39,925 nt of DNA from Lentisphaerota bacterium (lineage in GTDB: Bacteria; Verrucomicrobiota; Kiritimatiellia; CAIQIC01; Lenti-01), in the NCBI GenBank assembly GCA_012511885.1, contig JAAZFE010000024.1:1-39925 (forward strand). The letters run 5' to 3'. The position numbers and the translations under genes were made by a program. Within the stretch, counting starts at the first letter, position 1. Every line of letters starts with the position of its first letter. Under the pieces are notes generated by a model that was not told where the DNA came from, made no database searches, and was given only the letters and a program-made list of their open reading frames with translations. This document shows positions 1 to 6,509 of this stretch, in pieces.

Positions 1-58
1 CCTTTGCCGCCTCACTCCCCCCCGCCCCTCCCCCACCACCCCCTCCACCACCACCCCC
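1..58. repeat. Right end of a P1 palindrome copy plus C-rich tract
   Basis: Bases 1-10 match the last ten bases of the P1 palindrome (full copies at 287-468 and 6261-6442). The C-rich tract that follows also matches the one after 468. The window therefore starts inside another copy of this dispersed repeat. Confidence 0.7.
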
Positions 59-191
59 TTTTCAGCGCAACCGGATCTGCCGTCCGCCCCGCGGCCGCGG
101 GATGACCGCCAGCAGTTCATTTGGGAGCTTGCCGAGGGGTTCACAAGACCACACGGCTCGCTGTGCGTCCCGCGCCGGCGGGACGGTTGCA

Positions 192-240
192 GGCGGTTTC
201 TTGAGGAGATTGGCGGGGTCCCCACACGGAAATAACTGCC
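192..240. repeat. Partial P2 palindrome (left arm only)
   Basis: The segment starts GGCGGTTTCTTGAGGAGA and continues through CGGAAATAAC, closely matching the left arm of the complete P2 palindrome at 2634-2813. No matching right arm follows; a P1 copy begins 47 bp downstream. It is probably a truncated P2 unit. The stretch 60-190 has no convincing gene. It shares the TTCAGCGCAACCGGATCTGC string at 60-80 with a second site near 5801. Confidence 0.6.
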
Positions 241-286
241 AGCCCGTTTCGCTTTCACCCATGGCGCGGCAGCGCCCCGTGGCCGT

Positions 287-468
287 GCGGCAAAGGATTT
301 AGAAAAACGAGGGACTCCCCCGGCAAAATAAGGCGCGAATTTTACGATGATAGCGCGTCGCGGGCGATCCCTCGCAGTACTTTAGTACGCGAGGGTCGCG
401 CTCGACGCGTCAGCGCGGAAAAGGCGCGCCTTGGTTTTGCCGCCTCGTTTTTCCAAATCCTTTGCCGC
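287..468. repeat. P1 palindromic repeat, full copy 1 (182 bp)
   Basis: The outer arms (287-312 and 443-468) are inverted repeats matching at 25 of 26 positions, starting GCGGCAAAGGATTT. Inner segments also pair imperfectly, down to an apical CCCTCGC/GCGAGGG stem around AGTACTTTAGTAC, so the whole unit can fold as one long hairpin. A second 182-bp copy lies at 6261-6442. No coding potential is seen. It is followed by about 124 nt of very G-poor, CCA-rich sequence running to the start codon at 593. Confidence 0.85.
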
Positions 469-592
469 CTCACTCCCCCCCGCCCCTCCCCCCACCACCA
501 CCACCACCACCGCCAGCACCGCCAGCACACCACCCGCCCGCCAACCGCCGCCAACACTTGCCAAGCCCCCCCCCATCCGCAATACTACCCCC
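469..592 (+). other. G-poor CCA-rich leader before the glycosyltransferase
   Basis: About 124 nt dominated by C and A with repeated CCACC units and almost no G on the plus strand. It sits directly between the P1 hairpin and the ATG at 593. A tract of similar length and composition follows the P2 palindrome before the surA-like gene (2814-2941). Unstructured C-rich, G-poor RNA is the kind Rho factor loads on, but that role is inference. Confidence 0.5.
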
Positions 593-1576
593 ATGACAAC
601 ACCACACCCCACTCTCTCCGTCATCATCCCCGTCTATAACGAACAAGACAACATCCCCCCCCTCGCCCAAAAACTCCACACCGCCCTCACCGCCACCAAC
701 CGCGCCTACGAAGTCCTCCTCATCGACGACGGCTCCCGCGACCACACCTGGGAGCGCCTCGTCGCCGCCGCCCAAACCTATCCCCACTTCCGCCTCATCC
801 GCTTCCGCCGCAACTTCGGCCAAACCGCCGCCATCGCCGCCGGCATAGACGCCGCCCGGCACGACGTCATCATCACCCTCGATGCCGACCTCCAAAACGA
901 TCCGGCCGACATCCCCCTGCTGCTGCGCGAAATGGATGAAAACGGCAGCGCCGTCGTCTCCGGCTGGCGCAAGAACCGCAAAGACCCCTTCATCAATCGC
1001 CGCCTGCCCTCCATGATCGCCAACGCCCTGATTTCCAAAATCACTGGCGTCAAACTCCACGACTACGGCTGCACCCTCAAAGCCTACCGGCGCGACGTCC
1101 TCAAAAGCGTGCGCCTCTACGGCGAAATGCACCGCTTCATCCCCGCTCTGTGCTCGTGGGTCGGCGGCGACATCTCCGAAGTCGTCGTCTCCCACTATCC
1201 CCGCGTCGCCGGCGAATCCAAATACGGCATCGGCCGCACTTTCCGCGTCATCCTCGATCTCTTCACCGTCAAATTCCTCCTGCGCTTCACCGGCGGCCCC
1301 ATGCAGCTCTTCGGCAAAATCGCGTTCGTCTTTGGCGGCACCGGCGCCCTCATGCTCGCCGGCGTCCTGCTCGACCGCCTCTTCGGCGGCATCGTCGGCG
1401 GCGGCTACCTCATCAAACGACCCTTCTGGATCATCACCCCCTTCATGCTCCTGGCGTTCTGCATGCAATTCCTCTCGATGGGCCTGCTGGCCGAACTCCA
1501 AACCCGCACCTACCACGAATCGCAGAACAAGCCCATCTATGCCGTGCGCGAAACCTACGATTCACCTCTGGCCTGA
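593..1576 (+). CDS. Polyprenyl-phosphate glycosyltransferase, GT2 family (GtrB/ArnC/DPM1-like)
   Basis: A 327-residue family 2 glycosyltransferase that probably transfers a sugar from a nucleotide donor to undecaprenyl phosphate at the inner membrane. The GT-A domain begins SVIIPVYNEQDN (residues 9-20), followed by IDDGSRDHTW near 44-53 and the metal-binding DADLQND at 97-103. Two hydrophobic segments near residues 243-262 and 280-302 form the C-terminal membrane anchor typical of GtrB/ArnC/DPM1-type enzymes, and the length fits. The open frame extends upstream to 431, but that part lies in the P1 repeat and CCA tract, so the ATG at 593 is preferred; no Shine-Dalgarno is visible. Its stop overlaps the start of the next gene (TGATG). 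The sugar and final acceptor (lipopolysaccharide, teichoic-like or protein glycan) cannot be told from sequence. Confidence 0.88.
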   Translation: MTTPHPTLSVIIPVYNEQDNIPPLAQKLHTALTATNRAYEVLLIDDGSRDHTWERLVAAAQTYPHFRLIRFRRNFGQTAAIAAGIDAARHDVIITLDADLQNDPADIPLLLREMDENGSAVVSGWRKNRKDPFINRRLPSMIANALISKITGVKLHDYGCTLKAYRRDVLKSVRLYGEMHRFIPALCSWVGGDISEVVVSHYPRVAGESKYGIGRTFRVILDLFTVKFLLRFTGGPMQLFGKIAFVFGGTGALMLAGVLLDRLFGGIVGGGYLIKRPFWIITPFMLLAFCMQFLSMGLLAELQTRTYHESQNKPIYAVRETYDSPLA

Positions 1577-2382
1577 TGCATCTTCCGGCCTCCCCGAACG
1601 CCCTGATTCCCTTGGGCTTACTACTAGGCCTGTTGCTGGTGGGGGGTGTGGCCGCCATCATCCATTTTCTCTCGCAGAGCCGCCCCGCCCCCCCCTGGCG
1701 CAAAAGCCTCACGCACCTCGCGCAGCACTCTCCCTGGACCCTCATTGATCTCGCTTGGATTCTATTGTGCGTGACCGCCGCCCAACTCCTGAGCTATTTC
1801 TTCCTGCCTCCTTCCGCCCTCTGGAGTTTTCTCAGCCTCCACGGCGTCTTGATCCTCGGCCTCCTCTGGCGCGCGCGCGGCAAAACCGCCCCCTTCGGCC
1901 GGCGGCTGTCCTGGCCATCCGCTCTTGGCCAGTCTCTTCTGCGCTGGCTGGCGGTACTGCCCATCCTGTGGTTCACCGCCTTCGTCTGGCATGTCCTTCT
2001 CAACGCGCTCGGCTGGGCCCCCGAACTCCAGCAATCCATCCAGTTCTTCATTCACACCGACACCTGGAATCGGATCATCCTCCTCATCATAGCCGTCATC
2101 ATCGCGCCCATCGCCGAAGAATGCCTCTTCCGCGGCATCCTCCTGCCCCTGCTGGCCCGCCGTTTCGGTCCTTGGACCGGCTTGATCATCAGCTCGCTGG
2201 CCTTCGCCGTCCTCCACAACGACCTTGGCACCCTCCCCGCCCTCTTCATCATGGCCATCGCCCTCTCCCTGGCCTGCATCCGCACCCGCTCCCTGCGGGT
2301 CCCCATCCTCATGCACATGATCTTCAACGCCGTCAACCTCGCCCTCCTCCACCTCCTCCTCCGCGCCGGCCTCCTCACCTGA
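1576..2382 (+). CDS. CPBP-family intramembrane metalloprotease
   Basis: A 268-residue, very hydrophobic protein of the CPBP (Abi/CAAX protease, PF02517) family. The diagnostic motifs are in order in the C-terminal half: EECLFRG (residues 181-187), a second motif FAVLHN with His214, and HMIFN with His247 and Asn251. These are the expected catalytic Glu and zinc-liganding His residues in membrane helices. The N-terminal ~130 residues add further predicted transmembrane segments. The start codon overlaps the glycosyltransferase stop by one base, so the pair is probably translationally coupled. The substrate is unknown. Family members process prenylated proteins or act in bacteriocin self-immunity, and nothing here decides between these. 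Confidence 0.88.
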   Translation: MHLPASPNALIPLGLLLGLLLVGGVAAIIHFLSQSRPAPPWRKSLTHLAQHSPWTLIDLAWILLCVTAAQLLSYFFLPPSALWSFLSLHGVLILGLLWRARGKTAPFGRRLSWPSALGQSLLRWLAVLPILWFTAFVWHVLLNALGWAPELQQSIQFFIHTDTWNRIILLIIAVIIAPIAEECLFRGILLPLLARRFGPWTGLIISSLAFAVLHNDLGTLPALFIMAIALSLACIRTRSLRVPILMHMIFNAVNLALLHLLLRAGLLT

Positions 2383-2420
2383 TCCCCCCGCCACCTTTCC
2401 ACACCTGCCCCCCCGCCTGC

Positions 2421-2446
2421 GGGATCCACGCCGTGGAAAATCCACC
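2421..2446. repeat. Small palindromic CCACG/GTGGAAAA site
   Basis: CCACGCCGTGG, followed by GTGGAAAATCCAC, gives overlapping short inverted repeats just after the CPBP gene. It resembles the TTTTCCAC/GTGGAAAA palindrome at 31414-31432 and may be a weak terminator hairpin or a dispersed repeat. No T-run follows. Confidence 0.35.
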
Positions 2447-2490
2447 TCCCTTCCCCCCTGTGCCCCCTTTCGTCTGAAGGACGTGGCAGC

Positions 2491-2534
2491 GCGGCAAAGG
2501 ATTTTGAAAAACGAGGGGCTTTCCCGGCAAAATA
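2491..2534. repeat. Truncated P1 left arm
   Basis: The sequence GCGGCAAAGGATTTTGAAAA and the following bases through CCCGGCAAAATA match the left arm of the full P1 palindromes, then the match stops with no right arm. It is preceded by GGACGTGGCAGC, which also precedes the P2 unit about 140 bp downstream. Confidence 0.65.
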
Positions 2535-2633
2535 TTTGCCCTCCCCCTTCTCTGTTCGCCCCTCCTCCAGTGTTATTCCTCATCGCGTTACTGAGAGTCG
2601 TCCATGGCTCGCTGTCCGAAGGACGTGGCAGCA

Positions 2634-2813
2634 GGCGGTTTCTTTGGAGATTTGGCGGGGCTGTTACGCGGAAATAACCGCGGGAGTATCTGGAGATGCC
2701 GCTTTGCGGGCGACCCTCGCTGGATAAATATCCGCGAGTGGTCGCCCTCGAAGCGGCAGAACAGAAAGAACCGCGGTTGGTTTCCGCGTCGCCAAATCTC
2801 CAAAGAAACCGCC
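2634..2813. repeat. P2 palindromic repeat, full copy (180 bp)
   Basis: The outer arms at 2634-2657 and 2790-2813 are perfect 24-bp inverted repeats starting GGCGGTTTCTTTGGAG. Inner arms (ACGCGGAAATAACCGCGG with its near-complement) and an apical stem (GCCGCTT...GGGCGACC...CTCGC paired with GCGAG...GGTCGCCC...AAGCGGC) also pair, so the entire unit can form a single long hairpin. The outer arms differ in sequence from P1 but the architecture and length are almost identical, and a CCA-rich tract again follows on the right. Confidence 0.85.
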
Positions 2814-2941
2814 TCTCCCACCACACCACCCCCTTCCACCACTAACCACCCCACCACCCACCGCACCACCACCACACCGCCACACCACCCCCCGCAACCA
2901 GACCCTTGCAGGCAACTCTGCCATTACGTATCATCCCCCCC
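2814..2941 (+). other. G-poor CCA-rich leader before the surA-like gene
   Basis: About 128 nt of CCACC-type sequence with few G residues on the plus strand lie between the P2 palindrome and the ATG at 2942. The spacing from the hairpin to the start codon is almost the same as for the P1-glycosyltransferase pair (124 nt). Confidence 0.5.
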
Positions 2942-3898
2942 ATGAACACCAAACCCATCCTCGCCGCCCTCCTCCTCGCCGGCGTAACCGCCACCGCCGC
3001 CACCCGCCCCGGCATCCTCCTCGACAGCTACGCCGCCATCGTCAACGGCAAAGTCATCACCGTCGGCGACGTCCTCTCCGCCATGCCCTCCGCCGTCGAA
3101 CGCTCCGCCTCCCCCTCCGCCCTTCTCCAGTCCGCCGACTTCCAAACCGCCCGCGACTACCTCGTCGAAGCCGAACTCATCCTCGCCGCCTTCGAAATGC
3201 AGGGCGGCACCCTCCCCGACCGCGCCATCGAAGACCACATCAACTCCGTCATCTTCGAACGCTTCAACAACGACCGCGCCGCCTTCCTGCGCGCCCTCGC
3301 CGTCGAACGCCTCACCTTCTCCGAATGGCGCAAGCAAATGAAAGACCAGCTCATCGTCCAATATATGCGCCGCCAGGAAGTCGGCGCCAAAATCCTCATC
3401 ACCCCCTACGACCTCCAACAGGCCTACGAACGCAATCTCGCCGACTATGCCCGCCCCGAACAAGTGCGCCTGCAATCCCTCATCCTGCCCCCCCCCGATA
3501 CCAGCGACTCCGACCCAGACTCCGCCCCCGACCCCGCCACCCAGGCCGAACAACTGCGCGACCAGCTCAACAGCGGCCAACTCGCCATCGCCGACGCCCC
3601 CGGAACCCTGGCCGACCCCGAATGGTTCGATGTTCCCAGCCTGCACCCCGACATCCGCGCCGCCATCCAGGATCAGGCCCCCGGCACCCATGTCGGCCCC
3701 GTCCAACTCGGCGTCAACAGCTATCTCCTCCAGCTCATCGAGCGCCAAGCCGCCCACACCCTCTCCCTCGAAGAAGTCGCCCCGGACATCGAGAACGCCC
3801 TCCGCAAGGCCGAATTCGAACGCCTCAACCATCTCTGGATAGATTCGCTCCGCGCGAAATATTTCGTCCTCTACTTCACCCCCGAGTCATCCGAATAG
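2942..3898 (+). CDS. SurA/PpiC-like periplasmic chaperone (peptidyl-prolyl isomerase family)
   Basis: A 318-residue exported protein that probably chaperones outer-membrane proteins in the periplasm. It starts with a signal peptide (MNTKPILAALLLAGVTATAA), then a SurA_N-like helical domain with the opening AAIVNGKVITVGDV typical of SurA/PpiD proteins. The C-terminal half (from about residue 180) resembles one parvulin domain: QVRLQSLILPP strand, ...GTLADPEWFDV..., and a final LQLIERQ strand. E. coli SurA is about 430 residues with two parvulin domains, so this version is short, and its parvulin core is weakly conserved. It is followed 10 nt later by pdxA, the same pair order as in E. coli. The start follows the CCA leader; no Shine-Dalgarno is seen. 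Confidence 0.75.
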   Translation: MNTKPILAALLLAGVTATAATRPGILLDSYAAIVNGKVITVGDVLSAMPSAVERSASPSALLQSADFQTARDYLVEAELILAAFEMQGGTLPDRAIEDHINSVIFERFNNDRAAFLRALAVERLTFSEWRKQMKDQLIVQYMRRQEVGAKILITPYDLQQAYERNLADYARPEQVRLQSLILPPPDTSDSDPDSAPDPATQAEQLRDQLNSGQLAIADAPGTLADPEWFDVPSLHPDIRAAIQDQAPGTHVGPVQLGVNSYLLQLIERQAAHTLSLEEVAPDIENALRKAEFERLNHLWIDSLRAKYFVLYFTPESSE

Positions 3899-3908
3899 CC
3901 CGTCCGCC

Positions 3909-4901
3909 ATGAAACCCATTGTCATTGGCTGCACGGCGGGCGACCCCAACGGCATTGGCCCCGAAGTCACCCTGCGCGCCGCGCTCCAACCCCAGCCGCG
4001 CCACCGCCGCATCATCCTCATCGGCCACCGCCCCGTCTGGGAACGGGCCGCCGAAATCATCGGCCACCCCCCGCCGCCCGAAATTGACTCACTCGATCAG
4101 CCCCTCCCGCGACGCGCCACCTGGAACCCCGTCGCCACCCCCGCCCCGCGCCATTGCCCCGGCAAAATCCGCGCCGACGCCGCTCGCGCGGCCCACGCCT
4201 ATATCACCGCCGCGGCCGCCGCCGCCCAAAAGGGCGAACTCGATGCCGTCGTCACCGCGCCCATCAGCAAAGAAGCCTTCCAGCGCGCCGACTTCCCCGA
4301 AGCCGGCCACACCGAACTCCTCGCCCGACTCGCCGGCAACCTGCCCGTCGCCATGATGCTCTTCGGCGACAAAATTCGCGTGGTCCTCGTCACCCGCCAT
4401 CTGCCCCTGCGCGCGGTCGCCGACGCCATCACCGCCGCCGCCATCATTCAGGCTGTCGGCATGCTCGCCAAGGCCCTGCCCTGGATGGGTTTTCCCGACG
4501 CCCGCATCGGTGTCTGCGGACTCAACCCCCACGCCGGCGACGGCGGCGCCTTGGGCGCCGAAGAACGCGACATCATCGCGCCGGCCATCGCCCGTTGCCG
4601 CCGGCGCGGCTGGAACGTCCACGGCCCCGTCCCCGCCGATGTCATCTTTCACCAGCATCTGCACGGACGCTACGACGCGGTCGTCGCCATGTATCACGAC
4701 CAAGGCCTCGGCCCCATGAAAATGCTCTCCTTCGATTCCGGCGTCAATCTGACCCTCGGCCTCCCCTACGTCCGCACCTCCCCCGACCACGGCACCGCCT
4801 TCGACCTCGCCGGCACCGGCCGCGCCAACCCCGCCAGCTCCCGCGCCGCCCTCGACTGGGCCGCCCGCCTCGCCGCCCGCCCCAACCCCTGGCACCCCTA
4901 A
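3909..4901 (+). CDS. pdxA: 4-hydroxythreonine-4-phosphate dehydrogenase
   Basis: A 330-residue enzyme of the DXP-dependent pyridoxal phosphate pathway. It oxidises 4-phosphohydroxy-L-threonine, and PdxJ condenses the product with deoxyxylulose phosphate. Family motifs are clear: GDPNGIGPE near residue 11, TAPISKEAF, the metal-binding AGHTE, GLNPHAGDGG, the His-containing FHQH and MYHDQGLGPMK, and the C-terminal SPDHGTAFDLAG. Length is normal for PdxA. It follows the surA-like gene by 10 nt and is probably cotranscribed. Its TAA stop coincides with the CTAA target duplication of MITE-A, so the element inserted exactly at the end of the gene without altering the protein. Confidence 0.95.
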   Translation: MKPIVIGCTAGDPNGIGPEVTLRAALQPQPRHRRIILIGHRPVWERAAEIIGHPPPPEIDSLDQPLPRRATWNPVATPAPRHCPGKIRADAARAAHAYITAAAAAAQKGELDAVVTAPISKEAFQRADFPEAGHTELLARLAGNLPVAMMLFGDKIRVVLVTRHLPLRAVADAITAAAIIQAVGMLAKALPWMGFPDARIGVCGLNPHAGDGGALGAEERDIIAPAIARCRRRGWNVHGPVPADVIFHQHLHGRYDAVVAMYHDQGLGPMKMLSFDSGVNLTLGLPYVRTSPDHGTAFDLAGTGRANPASSRAALDWAARLAARPNPWHP

Positions 4902-5119
4902 CCTGAATAATTCACGCGACAAGTCCGGCCCGGATGCAAGGCAGGCGGGGCGAAGCTGTATGGACACACTGCGAGCCCCGAATAACGCCGCAGACGGGTT
5001 GGAATCGGCGCGCCGAAGGGCAACAGGGATGAAAAATAACTTTTCCAACTCAAATATCCGCATCATCCAGTGCAGCCATAAGTAAAAATGTTTTCATCCA
5101 TGTTGATGAATTATCCAGG
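4902..5119 (+). mobile_element. MITE-A copy 1 (218 bp), CTAA target duplication
   Basis: Terminal inverted repeats CCTGAATAATTCA (4902-4914) and TGAATTATCCAGG (5107-5119) bound a non-coding 218-bp element. It is flanked by direct CTAA repeats at 4898-4901 and 5120-5123. The interior is shared with copies at 15348-15564 and 21797-22013 (CGCGACAAGTCCGGCCCGGA, then GGGCAACAGGGATGAAAA, then ATGTTTTCATCCATGTTGAT). The 4-bp YTAR-type duplication is the kind made by IS5-group transposases, and no such transposase lies in this window. The left copy of CTAA contains the pdxA stop. Confidence 0.88.
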
Positions 5120-5170
5120 CTAAACGCCCTTCGGCATCCTCCCACCACGCAATAAATGTATCTGTCCCAG

Positions 5171-5199
5171 TTGACATGTATATGATCACCATATACATT
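5171..5199 (+). promoter_or_regulatory. Promoter with 9-bp inverted-repeat operator for the toxin-antitoxin pair
   Basis: A perfect inverted repeat ATGTATATG (5176-5184) / CATATACAT (5190-5198) with a 5-bp spacer lies just upstream of the toxin gene. It overlaps a TTGACA -35 (5171-5176) and an AT-rich -10 (TACATT at 5194-5199, 17-bp spacing; or TATACA at 5192). Ribbon-helix-helix antitoxins of BrnT systems repress their own operon, so this is the expected autoregulatory operator. The binding itself is inferred. Confidence 0.65.
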
Positions 5200-5205
5200 T
5201 AGGCC

Positions 5206-5505
5206 ATGGACCAAGTCATGGCCATGCCAGAGTTCACCGGCTTCGACTGGTCGCGAGGCAATGCCGAGAAAAATTGGGAGCGTCAGGGAGTCTCCCCGGA
5301 AGAAGCGGAACAAGTGTTCTTTAACAGGCCCCTGTTGTGCAGTGACGATCCTGCTCACTCCATGACCGAAAAACGATTCTACGTCTTGGGACAAACCGAT
5401 CAGGGCAGACGGCTGTTCATTGTATTTACTGTGCGGAAACAAAAAGTACGCGTCATATCGGCACGCGATATGAGCCGCAAAGAACGGAAGGTGTACAAAT
5501 CATGA
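5206..5505 (+). CDS. brnT: BrnT-family toxin
   Basis: A protein of 99 residues or slightly fewer that matches the BrnT family (PF04365), RelE-fold ribonuclease toxins of type II toxin-antitoxin systems. Recognisable parts are FDWSRGNAEKNWERQGVSPE at the N-terminus, DDPAHSMTEKRFYVLG in the middle, and LFIVFTVRKQKVRVISARDMSRKERKVY at the end, the usual BrnT order. ATG codons at 5206, 5218 and 5224 are possible. The last (MPEFTGFDW) fits the usual family length of about 90 residues best, while 5206 lies at the predicted transcription start. The last base pairs overlap the antitoxin start (ATGA). Base composition is less C-rich than in the neighbouring housekeeping genes, and mobile elements lie on both sides, so acquisition by transfer is likely. 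Confidence 0.88.
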   Translation: MDQVMAMPEFTGFDWSRGNAEKNWERQGVSPEEAEQVFFNRPLLCSDDPAHSMTEKRFYVLGQTDQGRRLFIVFTVRKQKVRVISARDMSRKERKVYKS

Positions 5506-5789
5506 AAACAAAAAGAATTCCAAAGTTTAAAAACGAAGACCGCGAGCGGGCATTCTGGGCCGCCCAGGATTCAACTGAAGTCATCGACTGGTCCAAAGCG
5601 CAGAAGGCCGTCTTTCCGAATCTGAAACCCACAACCAAATCCATTTCGCTGCGTCTGCCGGAATCCATGCTGGCCAATCTGAAGATGCTCGCCAACAAGC
5701 GTGATGTTCCCTACCAGTCCCTGCTCAAGGTATTCCTCGAAGAACGACTGGGCGAAGAGTTGCGCCAGTTGCGTCTGCCCGCCCCCTGA
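5502..5789 (+). CDS. CopG/BrnA-type antitoxin
   Basis: A 95-residue antitoxin that should bind and neutralise the BrnT toxin just upstream. It has the features of the CopG_antitoxin family (PF12441): FKNEDRERAFWAAQDSTE at residues 10-27, then WSKAQKAVFPNLKPTTKSIS, then a ribbon-helix-helix segment SLRLPESMLANLKMLANKRD and PYQSLLKVFLEERL. The SISLRLP strand is the expected DNA-contacting beta strand. Its ATG overlaps the toxin stop by 4 nt, giving translational coupling with the toxin first, as is usual for BrnT systems. It probably represses the operon through the inverted repeat at 5176-5198. Confidence 0.88.
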   Translation: MKTKRIPKFKNEDRERAFWAAQDSTEVIDWSKAQKAVFPNLKPTTKSISLRLPESMLANLKMLANKRDVPYQSLLKVFLEERLGEELRQLRLPAP

Positions 5790-5820
5790 CAGCCCCCTCT
5801 TCAGCGCAACCGGATCTGCC

Positions 5821-5945
5821 GCTGCCGAGGCGCGTCAGCGCCCCCAAAAACACCCTTTCCCGCCCTTTTTTCCGCCGCGAAAGCGGCGTCCCAAATGTCC
5901 GTGTCAGGTCCGCCTGTCCCGCCCATGCGGGATGCTCGTCCGTGT
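5821..5945 (+). repeat. Hairpin/TCCGTG module, copy 1 (interrupted by MITE-B)
   Basis: Contains GCCGAGGCGCGTCAGCG, a CCGCCGCGAAAGCGGCG hairpin, TCCCAAATGTCCGTG and then GCTCGTCCGTGT. The same order occurs at 16981-17120 and, in part, at 19427-19519. In this copy the module breaks at the TA before 5948 and resumes at 6105 with GTCCGTGTGGCTGTT, so MITE-B was inserted into it. Apart from these repeats the stretch 5790-6260 shows no gene. Confidence 0.75.
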
Positions 5946-5947
5946 TA

Positions 5948-6102
5948 GAGCATTTGAAGAAATAATGTAGCCGGGAGGTCGTAGCGAATTGGGCTGGGAC
6001 AAGGAAGGCGAAGCAGGAATAGCATCGCTATTGCGATGCAGCCTGACGACAGCCCAGCCCAATGCAGTAGATAAAACGGCTGCAGAATTGATGAAAATGC
6101 TC
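5948..6102 (+). mobile_element. MITE-B copy 1 (155 bp), TA-flanked
   Basis: A non-coding 155-bp element beginning GAGCATTTGAAGAAAT and ending TTGATGAAAATGCTC, so the outer 8 bp are inverted repeats. It is flanked by TA at 5946-5947 and 6103-6104. A second copy of identical length is at 21639-21793. The uninterrupted module at 17076-17095 shows the target without the element, which supports real insertion. TA duplication is typical of IS630/Tc1-mariner transposases; no such transposase is in the window. Confidence 0.85.
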
Positions 6103-6260
6103 TAGTCCGTGTGGCTGTTCCCACCCCACCAGCACCGGCCCGCTGGCACCCTTGGCGCGCCAGCGTCCCTTCCCCTTCCGCCATCGTCAAGGTGCGTCAG
6201 CACCCCCCCTAAAAAACAATGCTTCGCCCCTGCAATGGCGCGGTAGCGCCCCGTGGCCAT

Positions 6261-6442
6261 GCGGCAAAGGATTTGGAAAAACGAGGGGATTTCCCGGCAA
6301 AATAAGGCGCGAATTTTTCGATGATGGCGCGTCGCGGGCGATCCCTCGCAGTACTTTAGTACGCGAGGGTCGTCCTCGACGCGTCAGCACGGAAAAGGCG
6401 CACCTTGGTTTTGCCGCCTCGTTTTTCCACATCCTTTGCCGC
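6261..6442. repeat. P1 palindromic repeat, full copy 2 (182 bp)
   Basis: Same length and order as the copy at 287-468. The outer arms GCGGCAAAGGATTTGGAAAA and onward (6261-6286) pair with 6417-6442 at 25 of 26 positions. The apical CCCTCGC AGTACTTTAGTAC GCGAGGG stem-loop is identical to copy 1. It is followed by a C-rich tract (6443-6509) that reaches the 3' end of the convergent tsaE gene, so here the unit could end plus-strand transcription rather than lead into a gene. Confidence 0.85.
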
Positions 6443-6509
6443 CTCTCCTCCCCCCACTCACCACCTCCCACTCCCCCCCCCACCACCCACTCCACCACCA
6501 GCCCCCCCC

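Noticed and set aside
431-592. N-terminal extension of the glycosyltransferase frame
   Set aside because: It is translated from the P1 repeat and CCA tract and reads as Pro/Thr repeats; the family start is at 593.
470-1516. Long minus-strand open frame (348 codons) opposite the glycosyltransferase
   Set aside because: Its translation is a Gly/Asp/Glu/Ala-rich mirror of the C-rich coding strand with no motifs. The same effect occurs opposite nearly every plus-strand gene here.
5050-5442. 130-codon minus-strand frame over MITE-A and BrnT
   Set aside because: It spans the MITE terminus and lies antisense to a well-recognised toxin gene.
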